64,000 bases of DNA from Craspedostauros australis (lineage: Eukaryota > Bacillariophyta > Bacillariophyceae > Mastogloiales > Achnanthaceae), in assembly GCA_026770025.1 (NCBI GenBank), contig JAMXDE010000005.1, positions 186,001 to 250,000 on the forward strand, in the 5' to 3' direction. Shown here in pieces: positions 53,044-64,000 of this stretch (position 1 is the stretch's first letter; every line of letters starts with the position of its first letter). Position numbers and translations under genes: made by a program. The notes under the pieces were generated by a model, which searched no databases, was not told the origin of the DNA, and worked only from the letters and a program-made list of their open reading frames with translations.

Positions 53044-54985
53044 CTGCGAAGGTATGGAGTTATTGTTGTTGAGGGTGGACGTGGACGTGGACGTGAACGT
53101 GAACGTGGACGTCGTGGTTAAATTGACATGGAGAATTGGATGGGTGAGCGAGTGTATGAATGAGTTGAGCGGGCGGCTTCGAGAATGAAGATGACGATGT
53201 GCAGCACAACGCTCGAATGCCCTTCAGTTACATTTGCATGTCTGCAGATGACGCCATGTCATTATCAACACAACTGGATGCTGATTTTGGGACGTACCAT
53301 GTTGACAATTGATTTGCTTTCAAACGGGGGATTTGTTTGTGTTTGTTGTTGTTGCGTTTGCGTTGTGCAAATTCAGTTTTTGTGAGGAGAAGGAGTGCGC
53401 TGATGAACTTCACAGGAGAGGAATGGGTGGAAGATCACGTGGGTGCGCGGAGGTGAGAGGGACAAAGGCAAGGAGGAACGCGCAAATTCCGTCCTCATCG
53501 AATGTGAGTGTTGTTGCTACTGCTGACGCGTGCAATCGAAGAACCAGGAAGCGTGAGGCGGACGGAAATGATAATTTGGTGGCGAAGGAATTCACCGCAA
53601 GGGAGTGTGCGGAGGTGACGGCGATCGTCAACATTTGTTTTTGGATCTTCACATCGTTGTCGTCTCAGCGAGGGTCGTTTGGCGTCGTTGACATCACGTT
53701 CGTTGGGTGCAAACAACTTTTTGTCATCGGACCCACGATCAGCCAAGAACGAGCTTGTTGTCGCAGTCATCGTCACTTGACACCACTTCCGTATCAATCG
53801 GCACGCTCTGCGGTTATGAGATTCAACAACTCTGTCCACGAATCTTCCGGACGTCTGCAACAAGGCGGAAGAAATGCTCAGGCGCTGTTGTTCCCTTCGG
53901 AGAAATAGATTTATCCCTATCAGGATTGCATCAATTCGTTGTGTTTCTTCTTGTTGGATTCGGCTGTCGCTAGGGATCAGGAGACAAAGCAGTTGACGAA
54001 ATCGTCTGAACTCTGTATTTGCAAATTTCCCCTCGACTGACATGGTTCAGACATGGAGATTCATCCAAAGAATCTCCTCGCGCGCAACACAAACTTCGGG
54101 AACTATGTTCAGAAATGAATGGCAGGAAGATCCATTCGATCAAAAGAGACACATAACCCGATTCTACGATCCCTCCGCTACAAAACGAAGATGGACAAAA
54201 TGAGGCATGTCGCTCAACCGATCGTGAAAATGTCATCCGCGAGCATTGATGTCGCAAGATGATCGTGATCTTCCAAAGGCTGTAGGACGATTTCTTCACT
54301 GACTATTTCGAAGTTCCGCCGTCAGAAATGACTTATGCGTCGACATACCAATAGGTCCTCGCCGACGTCATGCGAATCGAGATGCGCTTTTGCAAAACGA
54401 CATCCTAAGCCCGAAGCGAATGTGATCGGACACGAAGTGAGCGTGGTTTGTGCCCACGTGGTGCGCATTGTCGGCCATGGACCATTCTGACGAATCTAAA
54501 CATAGAAAACTGACATTTGCGCACGTTCCATCATCACGATGACAAAACTGTTTCTCCGGAATAGGCTACGATGGATGGGAAGTTCTCTATTTTATTTATC
54601 GGAGTGCCTGGCATGTACGGAAAATCATCACGCAAGCGCTGGAGCGAAAATCGGACAGGTAGAACACCGGAGGCGACGGATTCAAATTCTCGCGAACAGG
54701 GCCGATTGGTGTTTGTTTTCGCACAAGTCCCTCACGGCGGTGTGGGTGCTTCTGGCCGTTGTCGTGTCGTGACATCGTTGTGGTGTTTCACCGTGATCAC
54801 GATCACAGAGATAGGAGGTCGTGCTGTCCTGCGACTTTGGCTCTTGCCCTGAGTTGTCCACATCGTCTCACCCTCCATCCATCCATCCCCCACTCACTCA
54901 TAAAAATCAAAAGCTGACAACCGAAAGCCGAAAAGCAACAGCCGAAAAGCAACAGCAATAGCAATCGCAAAGACTAGCTAACAAG
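53044..54985. other. 1.9-kb divergent intergenic region
   Basis: Between the phosphate transporter and RING copy B, so it should hold both promoters and the missing transporter exon. A GGACGT/GAACGT hexamer array lies at 53075-53111. Overlapping frames on both strands (up to 199 codons) carry no domain. Confidence 0.45.
53075..53111. repeat. Hexamer repeat (GGACGT/GAACGT)6
   Basis: Six near-identical hexamers lie about 35 bases upstream of the inferred splice acceptor of the phosphate transporter gene, on the transcript's 5' side. Confidence 0.9.
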
Positions 54986-56029
54986 ATGGTTCTCGAAGCA
55001 CTCACTGATAGCATCCGCGTCCTCCAGATCATGGGAGTGGAATACCGCAGACAGCGCCGCCGCCGCAAGATCATCCGCCGCTCCGAACGCAGCCGCCGCA
55101 GCCGAGAGCTTTCGGCATCCCAGCATGCCGAAGGCAGCGAGCGAAGCAACGACGACTGGACGCAGATCCAGCGATGGCAGGAGGCCACCCGCCTCGACGA
55201 CTTCCTCCTCGATCGATCGCGGGCCTACGACAGCTCCGCCTTGGATTCCAACGAGCTGCTCGAGGACGAATCCGAGGCCTCCGATGCGTCCATCCCGTCC
55301 ATGGCGTCCACCTCCGGCCACTCCGACCTGTCCTCGCGGTCCTTCTCTGTGGTGACAGCTGCCAGCCAGGAGCCGTACAGAGGAGAAACCCCACCAGCCT
55401 CCACCGCGGCCATTGTCGACCTCCTGCACCTGCGCCTGCGCGCAATTCCAAAGCCGGAGAAGCCCATCAGCACCGCCACTGACGTTGACAACAGTGAGAG
55501 CGCGGCTGAGAACGACGACGATGACGACAACGCCCTCTGCTGCGTCATCTGCTCCGAGAACTTGGAGAACGGCGACGTGGTCTCGGTGCTGCCGTGCGGA
55601 CACCTCTTCCACTCCTCCTGCGTCGTCCCGTGGCTCGCGCACAGATGCACATGCCCCAACTGCCGCTACGAGCTTGCGACCGACTGCCCGCACTTCGAGA
55701 ATGGCCGCGAGGAGCGCATGAAGGGCCGCGGAATGAACCAGCAAACCGATGACGAAGGCGAGGCTGACGATCAGGATTCGCCAGACCAGAAAGAACCGCA
55801 GGATGCTGCCAGTGGCGATACCGAAGATTCCATCACCGACGAGGAAGGCGCATCCGCTTCGACGGCATCATCCAGCAGCCCGGGCGTTGCGGCCAACGAG
55901 CAGGGAACTGAGTCCACGCAGACCAAGAAGACACGGACAGTTCGCGCATGGTGTGGCTCGGTCGTTGTTCGATTGACCATGGAGGCAGAGGCCAGCAGTA
56001 CCACTAAGAGTAATAACAGCGACAATTAG
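54986..56029 (+). CDS. RING-H2 zinc finger protein, probable E3 ubiquitin ligase (copy B)
   Basis: 347 residues, a paralogue of the protein at 23871-24782. Shared blocks are the N-terminus (MVLEALTDSIRVLQIMGVEY, then a basic RRQRRRRK run), a central PPASTAAIVDLLHLRLR strand, the RING-H2 (CCVICSENL, VLPCGHLFHSSCVVPWL, CTCPNCRYEL), the post-RING segment FENGREERMKGRGM and the tail TVRAWCGSVVVRLTMEA. Linkers between these blocks differ completely in length and composition. Copy B has a few extra residues after the tail. The conserved blocks outside the RING suggest a binding surface specific to this pair. Substrate unknown. Confidence 0.88.
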   Translation: MVLEALTDSIRVLQIMGVEYRRQRRRRKIIRRSERSRRSRELSASQHAEGSERSNDDWTQIQRWQEATRLDDFLLDRSRAYDSSALDSNELLEDESEASDASIPSMASTSGHSDLSSRSFSVVTAASQEPYRGETPPASTAAIVDLLHLRLRAIPKPEKPISTATDVDNSESAAENDDDDDNALCCVICSENLENGDVVSVLPCGHLFHSSCVVPWLAHRCTCPNCRYELATDCPHFENGREERMKGRGMNQQTDDEGEADDQDSPDQKEPQDAASGDTEDSITDEEGASASTASSSSPGVAANEQGTESTQTKKTRTVRAWCGSVVVRLTMEAEASSTTKSNNSDN

Positions 56030-56091
56030 GAAACAAAGACATTAGTCAGCACATCACACGTCACGAACCAGAGTGTAAGTATGGCATAGTA

Positions 56092-56156
56092 TGATACGGT
56101 ACCGTATGGTATCCGTATTAGTATTCGTATTAGTATTTGCATTAATATTAGTATGT
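56092..56156. repeat. GTATTA/GTATCC degenerate hexamer array
   Basis: A run of GTAT-based hexamers with variable last two bases, containing the palindrome GGTACC. In the gap between RING copy B and the broken LRR-type gene. Confidence 0.8.
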
Positions 56157-56281
56157 ATGCAGATCAATTGCTCCGCCCAAGCAGGCCAGATGAAGCTGTT
56201 GCACTCGGTACCCGCACGTGATTCATCACTGTGTTCATCGCATCACCCTCGGTTGAAATAGAGACGCCCTTACCAAAGACT

Positions 56282-58052
56282 CTACTTCATTACGAATTCA
56301 CCAGGCATCCTCCGAAGCAGCTCGAACGCTTCAGTTGTCAGCTCACGAATGCAGCACGTGGACACCAGATGTTTCAGCCGATGACATGGATCGCCAACAT
56401 CACCTCCTCCCGCCGCCGATGCCTGCTTGTTGTTGTGCATCGCCAGAACTTTCACCGAGGCTGACACGTTCCCCTCCATTTGCTTCTTCTTCAGGATGGG
56501 AGAAACCTCATCCCACAGCCCGGCAAGGCCAAGCTCGTGGTCCACGTCGTCGTACAGCTCCAAACGCAACGGAGATGGCCTCGCTTCGCATGCCTCGCAC
56601 AAAGCGCGGACACGGGCGCACCTGTTCTTCCCTTGTTTGCAAGTATAGCTGAAGCGATACAGGTCGGTATCGCCGAGCCTATACGCGCTTTCATTCATGG
56701 CGTTATACCTGTATCCATCCATACAGTCATCCGTGTACACCACTATGTAGTCGGTATCCTCTTCTTCGTCATCATACTATAGTTGATCCGGCCAAACATA
56801 GAACCTCAGATGTGTGATGTGGTCACATTCCACCAGCTTCAGCAACGAATTCAGCCAAACAGCCGATCCGCAAACCCCAGACAGTTTGAGGTGTCGGATG
56901 TTGGAATTCGCAACGATTTTCTGGATCAGCACCATGTACGCATCATCCCCCCCCCCCTTCATCGTAGAGACGGCAACAATCAAAGTCAAGATGGGTCAGC
57001 GAAGTGAAGTGATGCAACCCTTGCGCGAAGTCGCCGTAATTGATGGAGCATGACTTGGTACTGAGGAACTTCACGTTGCTGAGTGCGTTGCAAGAAACCG
57101 TGACCTCGTTGTTGGTCGCGACGCCCACGTTGCGCGCCAACGACGCTGGGAAGTCCCGCATGGCGTGCATGTTGGTTCTGTCGAAGAGGACTGAATGCGA
57201 ACGGCGGAATGCCCATCGCAGCGCGTTCTCGGAATAAGCTACCGAAAGACAGCTGATTCCATGAAAAGCAATGCTGGAGAATTGCACCAGCTGTCTGGTT
57301 GCACTCATATCCTTGCTCTTTGCATCATCATTCATCACCGTGGATCTCACTGTCGTCGCTGTCGCTGATGGCGAGGTTGGATCATCACGGTTGTCCGTCC
57401 CAGGTGTTCCCGGAATCTGAAAAAGAGCGTAGAAGATGGAGAGGAACCGATGGACCTCGACCGTCCTCTCTCGAGCATCTGTCGTGGTTAGAAGCAGGCG
57501 AAGAAGGAAAGTGAACGTGTTTCGTTGTCGAACCTCACGCATGGCCAATGGTTCGCTAATGATATTCTCGCGCATGATGCTGATACAGATCCCGCCCAAC
57601 TTGCACGTGCCAAACACCGAGTCTAGGTGATCGCTGAGACGCAGCACTCAAAACACGACGCACCCATGCTTGGCTGTGAAGTCGCGAAGCTGTTGCCAGG
57701 TGTACCCGCGCTCCAATATGACTGACCACTCAACTTCGGCCAGGTCAATGTCCCATGAGTTCGGAATCTGTTTGCCAAAGCCATTCCTTCCGATGGTCGC
57801 TGGCATCTTCGTCGAATCCGATGGATGCGAGTCGGAATTGGTTGGGACCCGTGCCAGAGGCTCCTCACCGTTCAGGATTCTCCACATCTTGTTTGTCGCC
57901 TCTTTCGTTGTGCTTCCCTTACCAGGATCTGGTGCGTCTTCGCGCATGCGGCGGGCAGGCTTCTTGTCCACTCTGTCTTCATCGCACTCGTCAATTTCTC
58001 CTTCTTCCCTTTCCCGTTTACCGGTGCCCGAATCGTTGACTTGCTCGGCCAT
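56282..58052 (-). pseudogene. LRR-type protein gene, broken in this copy
   Basis: Transcribed leftward from the ATG at 58052. The N-terminus is acidic and basic by turns (KREREEGEIDECDEDRVDKK) and is followed by WDIDLAEVEWSVILERGY, then a leucine-rich domain (FTSLTHLDFDCCRLYDEG; NIRHLKLSGVCGSAVWLNSL; LVECDHITHLRF). Three interruptions are seen: an in-frame TGA at 57648-57650, a frame change at a run of eleven C residues on the plus strand (56947-56957), and an in-frame TAG at about 56774-56776. Protein-like sequence resumes after each, to a final TAG at 56282. So it is a recently broken gene or, for the homopolymer, possibly a sequencing error. LRR proteins with such N-termini are often multi-copy in diatoms; function unknown. 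Confidence 0.65.
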
Positions 58053-59521
58053 CTTGCCGCGTTTTTTTGTGTCTTCCTTGCTGCCGAAGGGTATGAAGTT
58101 GTACTACAAGAGATGTGGAGCTGCAGAGTTGGAGAGTTGTGGAGATGGAGAGACCAACTTGGTTTCTCACAACACAGAGAGAATGTGTGATCAAACACAG
58201 GAAGATCCACGAGTACAGGGCGGAACGTGTGGATCGCACCCACTCTCTGGCGGATGTGATGAATCAGACCAACAACAACGATGATTCTGCACTCGCACGC
58301 ATGCGTACACACGCGAAGAGAGGGTCGGACGCTGGTGCGCGTTCTGTTTCCGGAATGGAAAGATGCCGCCAACTCACAAAATGGGAAGTTGATGCGCGTA
58401 ACTCAATTGTGTCAGAGTGAATCACGAATTTGGAAGATGGACAGACCAACACAACTAGCGCCAAACACCAAAATCCAGAATCTTGGCCGCAGCCGAGATC
58501 CGAGATCACAGTGACCACCACAGTCTTTGGCACAACAACTGCTTGCGCTACAACTACACAACCATCAACACACAATTTGACACAAGTCGCGCAACGCTTC
58601 CGAACCTTGCATCCTCCTTCGTTGGCTACAAACAAGTCGCAGCAAGCATGCTCGCATTCATCGTGGCATCGCTGTGATCGAGCGTGGGCACCGTGCGTCG
58701 GAGACTTTCCGAAAGGTACGCATCTGATGTCTGGTTTGTGTTGGTGGGAGCGCGTCGGGCTCAGGGAGGTGGTCGTTGTGGTGCGTTGCCGTTGCACAGA
58801 TCAAGTTGCCGGCTCCGTGCCATTCCATGGGCGTGTGAGTGTGTCGGCATGTCGGCGTGTTGGTCAGTCACATCGTCTGTTGCCATGGACAAGTGTCGAC
58901 CGCGCCACACAAGACAACACAAGATAACACAGCACAACGAATCAAAACAAAACAACCCTTCTAATTTTGGCGTTATAATCGCAGTGCTCCACGCACAACT
59001 TGACGATTATCGATGTCACTCAAGGAGGGAACAATAACATCCTAGTGCCAACTCCAACAGCTTGTGGTTTCGTTTCATTGTTCTATTACGAATGTGGTAT
59101 AAGTCGTATCATGAGTATAGAAGTTGGCAACACTTTCGTCTCACAGACAGCACTGCTCCACCGATTCTTCGTTTCGTTTGCGTTTCTCGTCTTTCGTCTT
59201 TCAATTCCCAGCCTGTGTCGCGCAGCCGAGGAGCGTTCGGCAGGCATGCAGCTGTTGCTGCCGATGCCAGTTCTACTCGCACAACGTCCTCTCGAAACCT
59301 TTGACTGATGCGGAAAGCCACAATGAGGCAACATTGAAGACGAAACACAGGAGCCTGCATCGCATTGTACTCAGAGTAAGCATCTTCTATTGGTCCGATC
59401 ACGACACGAGCACGTATGCTCAGCAGAGGAACGAACAAGAACAGCAGACACTGGCACAGACACGGCGAATGAAGATCGGAGAAGGCGTCTTTGATTGATG
59501 GGCATGCTATCGCTCTTACTG
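58053..59521. other. 1.5-kb intergenic region
   Basis: Between the LRR-type gene start and the 3' end of the fumarate reductase-like gene. Frames up to 177 codons overlap on both strands and have no domain. Contains a CACAAGACAACACAAGATAA-like tract near 58908-58940. Confidence 0.4.
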
Positions 59522-62172
59522 TTATGACGATGCTTCAGCCTTGGTTAGTCCATCAATGACTCCCAGCTGGTAATCTTGCACATGATGCTGTCGCAAGAGG
59601 CTCTTCTCATGGACGACATCGAAGAGGCTGGTGCCGTCCTTCCCGCACAGCTTCCGTATCATGTGCGCCCCGCCGGGGTGACGGTCTGCGAACACTGACA
59701 GATCAAACACCCCACCGTGCACCACGATCCAACAATCGCGATCGGAGGCATGTCTCGCCACATCATCCATTGGGATGGGAGTCGTCTTCGGCAACGGCCC
59801 CCCATTTTCATCAGAAAGTACCACCCCTTTTGAAGAATGGTGTCCCACAGTGCCGCCGTGTCGACCAAGCGAATCGGCGACACTCTCTGCGCTGGTGGCG
59901 CCATCGACGTTGGAGGTGCCTGCTGATTCAGACGCCATGGGTTCCTCCATCATCTGGACCCCATGGCTTGCTGCATCCAAACGAATATCCGCCATAATCC
60001 GTCGTCCGATGATCCGCCCGAACACGACGCACTCAAGAAGGCTGTTCCCACCCAACCGATTCTCCCCATGCAAACCGCCAGTAACTTCCCCAACAGCATA
60101 CAGGCCGGGCACCACGATGCGATCATCGTCGGTGTGGGTGACGTGAGCATGATTTCCGGGAGGTACGGCGTCAACATCTGATACATCCGCGGCATCAGCA
60201 GTAGCATAATCATCTTCCATAGCGCGATCGTTCAAAACTTGTCCATGTTCGTTGATTGCAAGTCCTCCCATGCAGTAGTGCAGCACAGGCGTGACGAATC
60301 CAACATGAAACACCTCAGTCTCGTAGTCCTCCAACGCGAACACATTCTGGAAGACTGTCTTGCCGAATTCGTCCACTCCCTTGCCCTTCGCGGATGCCTT
60401 GTACTGGTCGAGAGTTGTCCGGATTGTCTGTGGATCCACTCCGTCTCCCACCCACTCGGCCAAGGCCCGAACGCCAACGACCTCCTTCATCAATCCTTTC
60501 GCCTTGTACCATAGCAGGTGCTTGTCGACGATGTCTGCCGCACGCGATGAGAGAACCAATCCAAATCGACGAGGATGGGTGGAACTTGGAGCATCTGCTT
60601 GTGCCCTGGCATCATCCATTCTGTTCATCATGATGTCGGAAATGTACTTGCGAGTGCCAAGTTCGTTGCAAAAGCTACCCATGCAGCGACGCAGTGATCG
60701 TGGTCGTGACGGTGGGATTCACAGCAATAAGAGTAGCGGCGAAGCAAGACGAAACAAGATGCAGCATGATTACAATGGGATTGAGGCATACCCAGACGAA
60801 GAAGTGTGAGTTGCTTGTTTCGGTTGGCAGTAGGCAGAGGATGCATTGATACGGACAGTGCCATTCGGATCAGCATCAATCTCAACATTGGTGCTTCCAT
60901 TCCCACTTACCGCTCTCCTTTCTCGTTCAGAAGAATCCCCCCAACACCTCTCAGCACTTCCGCCGCCAACACTTTGCGTGTGCTGTCCGGATCCTCAGGA
61001 TCCACAAATCCTGTGGGATGAACCTGAATGTACTCCATATCTGTCCACATCGCACCAGCGCGATAGCCCAAGTGCAGCCCATCGCCCGTTGCCCACGTTC
61101 CGGAGGTGGTGGATGTCACGGACTTGAGATCAGGTCGGATTTCATGGACGAACTGAGTGTTTGCGGCAAAGCCCCCCGTCGCGAGAACTGTGGAGCGCGA
61201 ACGTAGCGTGTGAAGGTTGGATGCATCCGCGCCGAAATGGAACCGAATGCCTTGCACGCCATCTCGAGCGGATTCGTCTCCTTCTTGTGTTCCGAGAATA
61301 TCGACGACGGTTGCGTTGGTTAGGACTCGCACGGACCCGCTCGAGGGCTCCATACTGCGGCTTTCATCTTGGTACTGCTCCAACTTTTGAGTGAGCGTTG
61401 CAATCAACGACGATCCGATCATCCCCGTTTTGGGGCGGAATGTTCTGGGCGCCGAGTGCCCCCCAAGCTGCGAAACGAGAGGCAGGAATCGACTGCCACC
61501 TGCATCATTTTGATCCTGATGGCCGGCCTCAAGCCAAGCCAGCACATCGGAGCTCTCTGTCACGAGCGTCTCCATGAGCATTCGTGATCTTGATCGGATG
61601 GGGTGGTGAACCTGGCTGTTGTGAGACGTGATGGTATCACTCAAGAAGAGCGGAACCGAATCGTTGTTCAGAAAGCGCGGTGCATGCTTGCTCGGAGAAG
61701 TGCGTTGCCCCCGCAGAGTGGGAGAATCCGCATCGTTTGTTGGCACGAGGCCATTGATACCCGACGTTGCCTTCTTGGAATTTCCTCCGAGGTAGGGTTC
61801 CTTCTCCACGAGGAGGACGGAACCGCCACGCTCCGCCATCGTCAGGGCAGTCACGATTCCACCAAGGCCGCCACCAATGACGATGGCATCGTACGGGTGC
61901 TCGCGGTGCAGTGTCTGCAGGATGGAGTCATGTTGATGGTTGTGCTCATGATGGTGGGCTGAATCAGTCTTCTCTTGTCCGATCTGAACAACGGGTTGGG
62001 ATGGAGCGTCAGGGGATGCGGTGACAGATGCCGTTGCGGATGGCGGGAACATGAAGCTCGAAAGAGGCTGGAAGCACGGGAAGTACTGGAACAAGTAGGA
62101 GATGCTCGCCCATTGCAACACGAGAAGGAGGATCATGGACTTGAACAGATGCGATACCGACAGTGCTGTCAT
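59522..62172 (-). CDS. FAD-dependent fumarate reductase (Osm1-like) fused to cytochrome b5 (two exons)
   Basis: Reduces fumarate to succinate, or oxidises another donor, with FAD; the C-terminal heme domain probably passes electrons. The dinucleotide fold is [17 protein letters not shown] with the acidic end [13 protein letters not shown] flavoprotein middle ([11 protein letters not shown]-like strand; VHPTGFVDP) leads to the splice. Exon 1 (62172-60911) ends in LLNEKGE(R); donor GTAAGT at 60910, acceptor GGGTAG before 60674. The joined residues [16 protein letters not shown] match the family. Exon 2 (60674-59522) has [20 protein letters not shown], the substrate-side block, then a b5 domain with HPGGAHMI and VHEKS heme histidines. 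Total 804 residues, intron 236 bases. The N-terminus is a hydrophobic anchor ([18 protein letters not shown]). Frames extending upstream of 62172 are low-complexity and not included. Confidence 0.88.
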
Positions 62173-62925
62173 CTGCGATGTCGAAATCAATGAGCTTGCG
62201 ATGGCGATCCAAATGGATAAAGTAGAATAGACTTGCTTTGATTTGACTTGGCTTGATGATGGCTGCTGCGATTGATGGCTGCTGCGATTGTTGTTGTTGT
62301 TGTTGTGGCAACCAAAACAGGCACAGGATGTGAAGATGCAGAAGTGTGTGTTGTGCGAGGAGTAGATCGTACCTTCCACACAACAGGAGGGCAAGGCGCA
62401 CGAGCAAAACAGGCAACAGCCAACACACAACAAATGATCGGTTCGGCAGGTGTTCGGTTTGTCCGCTTGATGGGTTCGGTTCGCGTTCGAATGAGACAAT
62501 CGAGCGGGTCGATTTCGGAGAAACTTTGGGCGGACGATTTCGTCCGATATTCGACAAAAACGGAATAGCAAATCGAACAAGTCGACGAAATGAAGCAACG
62601 TGTGAGATGCCGAACAAAACACAGAACAATTCACGGTTGACACGACACGACACGACACGACACAACAGGACACGACCAAGAAGAGGAACAGACATCATGG
62701 TTGTTGGTGTTGTGATTGTTTGGATGTGGCAGCGTCTGTCATTGTTGTCCATTCCTTGTGTGTGCGTTGGATGGGTGAGCGGCGTTCGTCTGTCACAGCC
62801 GCACAAGTACCACACCACGAGTACGATACCAATCCTCCACACTTCTTGCTCCAACGTCGTTGTCGGCAAGACCATCAAGTTGTTGCAAAGATCCGAGGAA
62901 AGCAGAGGAGTCATTCAGCCGCGTT

Positions 62926-62974
<49 letters not shown>

Positions 62975-63117
62975 ACAACAACAATCTAATCACAAGCGCA
63001 AGCTCGCTTGAACAAGGCCCACTTGAACCAACGGAAGGAGGAGGAAAGAGGGACGCATCGGCAACACCACCAAGAACGAGAGGACGGAAGAAGCCACAGA
63101 GCAGGACGCAGCAAGAG
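62173..63117. other. Divergent intergenic region with microsatellites
   Basis: Upstream of both the fumarate reductase gene and the poly-Q gene. Contains a CACGA pentamer run at about 62639-62675 and sixteen ATC triplets at 62926-62973, followed by (AAC)n. Confidence 0.5.
62926..62973. repeat. (ATC)16 microsatellite
   Basis: Perfect trinucleotide run, read directly. Confidence 0.95.
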
Positions 63118-63615
63118 ATGAGGCAAGCGGCTCATGGATCAGCTCACACGAATGTGCTGGACATGGATGGCAACGATCTGGAGCTCTCCATCCCTCGTAC
63201 TGTTCGTCACAGAACGGAGGCTGCGTCTGCTGCCACAGAAATGAGGGAAAAGGAGGGTCCTTCAACGTCAGCATCGACGTCAACATCGACATCAACATCG
63301 ACGTCAACATCCACTTCATTGCCAACTTCATTGCCAATCTCGTCAGCATTGCCAGTGTCGTCAGCATTGCCAGTGTCGTCGCCGCTGCCATCCAATCAGC
63401 GAACATGGCGTCCTCCGACACCGCTCTCGTCGCCGACTGCAGCGTCGAACGGAGCCGCAGCTGCTGCTGATGGAAAGCATGGTGAGAATGCATCGGTACG
63501 TGCTGAGTCTTCTAATGTCACGGGAGAGGATGGGGCAACCATCAGTGGGCCATCAGGGGAGCATGCACAGGGTGGATCGTCATCACAGCAGCAGCATCAG
63601 CAGCAGCATCAGCAG

Positions 63616-63653
<38 letters not shown>

Positions 63654-64000
63654 GCAGCAACAGCAACAACAGCAGCAACCACCGCAGAAGCAAAAGAAGG
63701 AGAAGGTGCGACGTGCGCCTCGGACAGAGCAGTCGCGACAACGCTACCATTCCGTCAGCACGTCGACCTCCACAGATCAGCATGGATCGCAACCGCAGCA
63801 GCTGCAATCCACCAACCAATCGAACAGCACGGAATCAGCGACGCAACCCAACACGGAGGATCGTCTTCGTCAGGATTGTGCGTTCTTCTACCGTGGCATG
63901 GAGGACGGAGCAAATACTGCAGCTGCGCGTGAGAACGAAGTGGGAGAACCACCATCTCCATCTCCCTCCAGACGCCATCACGGTCGACGCTTCAGGGCGT
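63118..64000 (+). CDS. 5' part of a poly-glutamine, Ser/Thr-rich protein (runs off the window)
   Basis: An open frame from the ATG at 63118 continues to the window's edge without a stop, at least 294 codons. The first part alternates Ser/Thr with Pro and Leu (GPSTSASTSTSTSTSTSTST), then a run of about 30 Gln with a few His, then a basic stretch (PPQKQKKEKVRRAPRTEQSR). The sequence RLRQDCAFFYRGMEDGANTA near the end is the only block with a folded look. Such composition is typical of regulatory proteins but no domain is seen, so no function is proposed. Because the frame is free of stops through low-complexity sequence and keeps a biased composition, a real gene is likely. Confidence 0.6.

Noticed and set aside
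51181-53121. 646-codon open frame on the plus strand
   Set aside because: It is the exact antisense of the phosphate transporter, is Gly/Asp/Glu-rich without any domain, and is explained by the transporter's codon bias.
62009-62914. 301-codon minus-strand frame upstream of the fumarate reductase
   Set aside because: Out of frame with the enzyme and made of low-complexity Gln/Asn/Ser sequence.
1-64000. tRNA, rRNA or CRISPR features
   Set aside because: I looked for B-box-like GGTTCGA words and regular spaced repeats and found none that form a convincing gene or array.

Overview
This window is nuclear DNA from a unicellular eukaryotic alga or protist. The best guess is a diatom (stramenopile), probably centric. 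The evidence is: a cell-surface-type protein ending in a Ser-Ala-Pro-Thr-rich stalk (around 16830-16910), common in stramenopiles; a phosphodiesterase of the kind fused to guanylyl cyclases in diatoms; an SLC34-type Na+/phosphate cotransporter; N-termini that look like diatom bipartite plastid presequences (signal peptide followed by A-F) on an aminotransferase and a peptidase; and few, short GT-AG introns. The species call is inference; no rRNA or tRNA gene was found.

Layout. Left part (1-25 kb): the 3' part of a cyclic-nucleotide phosphodiesterase; a Gag1-clamp (DUF4050)-like protein; a small two-exon COA5/PET191 cytochrome oxidase assembly factor; a two-exon NADPH-oxidase/ferric-reductase-like flavocytochrome; a GSTCD-like methyltransferase; a secreted protein with six tandem DUF6174-like units; a TruA-type pseudouridine synthase; a three-exon, 19 % cysteine protein; SRP19 in two exons; and a RING-H2 protein. 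Middle (25.8-45 kb): a 1.1-kb non-autonomous TIR element, then a gene-poor stretch, an isoprenylcysteine methylesterase-like hydrolase, a multi-CX9C protein, a PLP aminotransferase, a DUF1275 membrane protein, an acylaminoacyl-peptidase-like enzyme (two exons) and a 1335-residue single-pass membrane protein. Right part (45.9-64 kb): a 4.6-kb DNA transposon with 154-bp terminal inverted repeats and a 4-bp target duplication, carrying a broken long DDE/RNase-H-like transposase; the phosphate cotransporter; a second RING-H2 protein that is an inverted paralogue of the first; a broken LRR-type gene; a fumarate reductase-cytochrome b5 fusion; and the start of a poly-Q protein that leaves the window.

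How they fit together: this is an ordinary mosaic of housekeeping genes (mitochondrial assembly, tRNA modification, protein targeting, amino-acid metabolism, phosphate uptake) with two DNA transposons and no operon-like logic. The most novel items are the TIR transposon at 45924-50518, whose transposase does not belong to a superfamily I can name, the cysteine-rich three-exon protein at 19936-20796, the six-unit DUF6174 protein, the four-hemimotif CX9C protein, and the paired RING-H2 family with a conserved C-terminal tail. Several gene models (COA5, oxidase, Cys-rich protein, SRP19, peptidase, fumarate reductase) were assembled here by joining exons across GT-AG introns in the correct phase; these joins are inferred from the sequence and family knowledge, not from transcripts.
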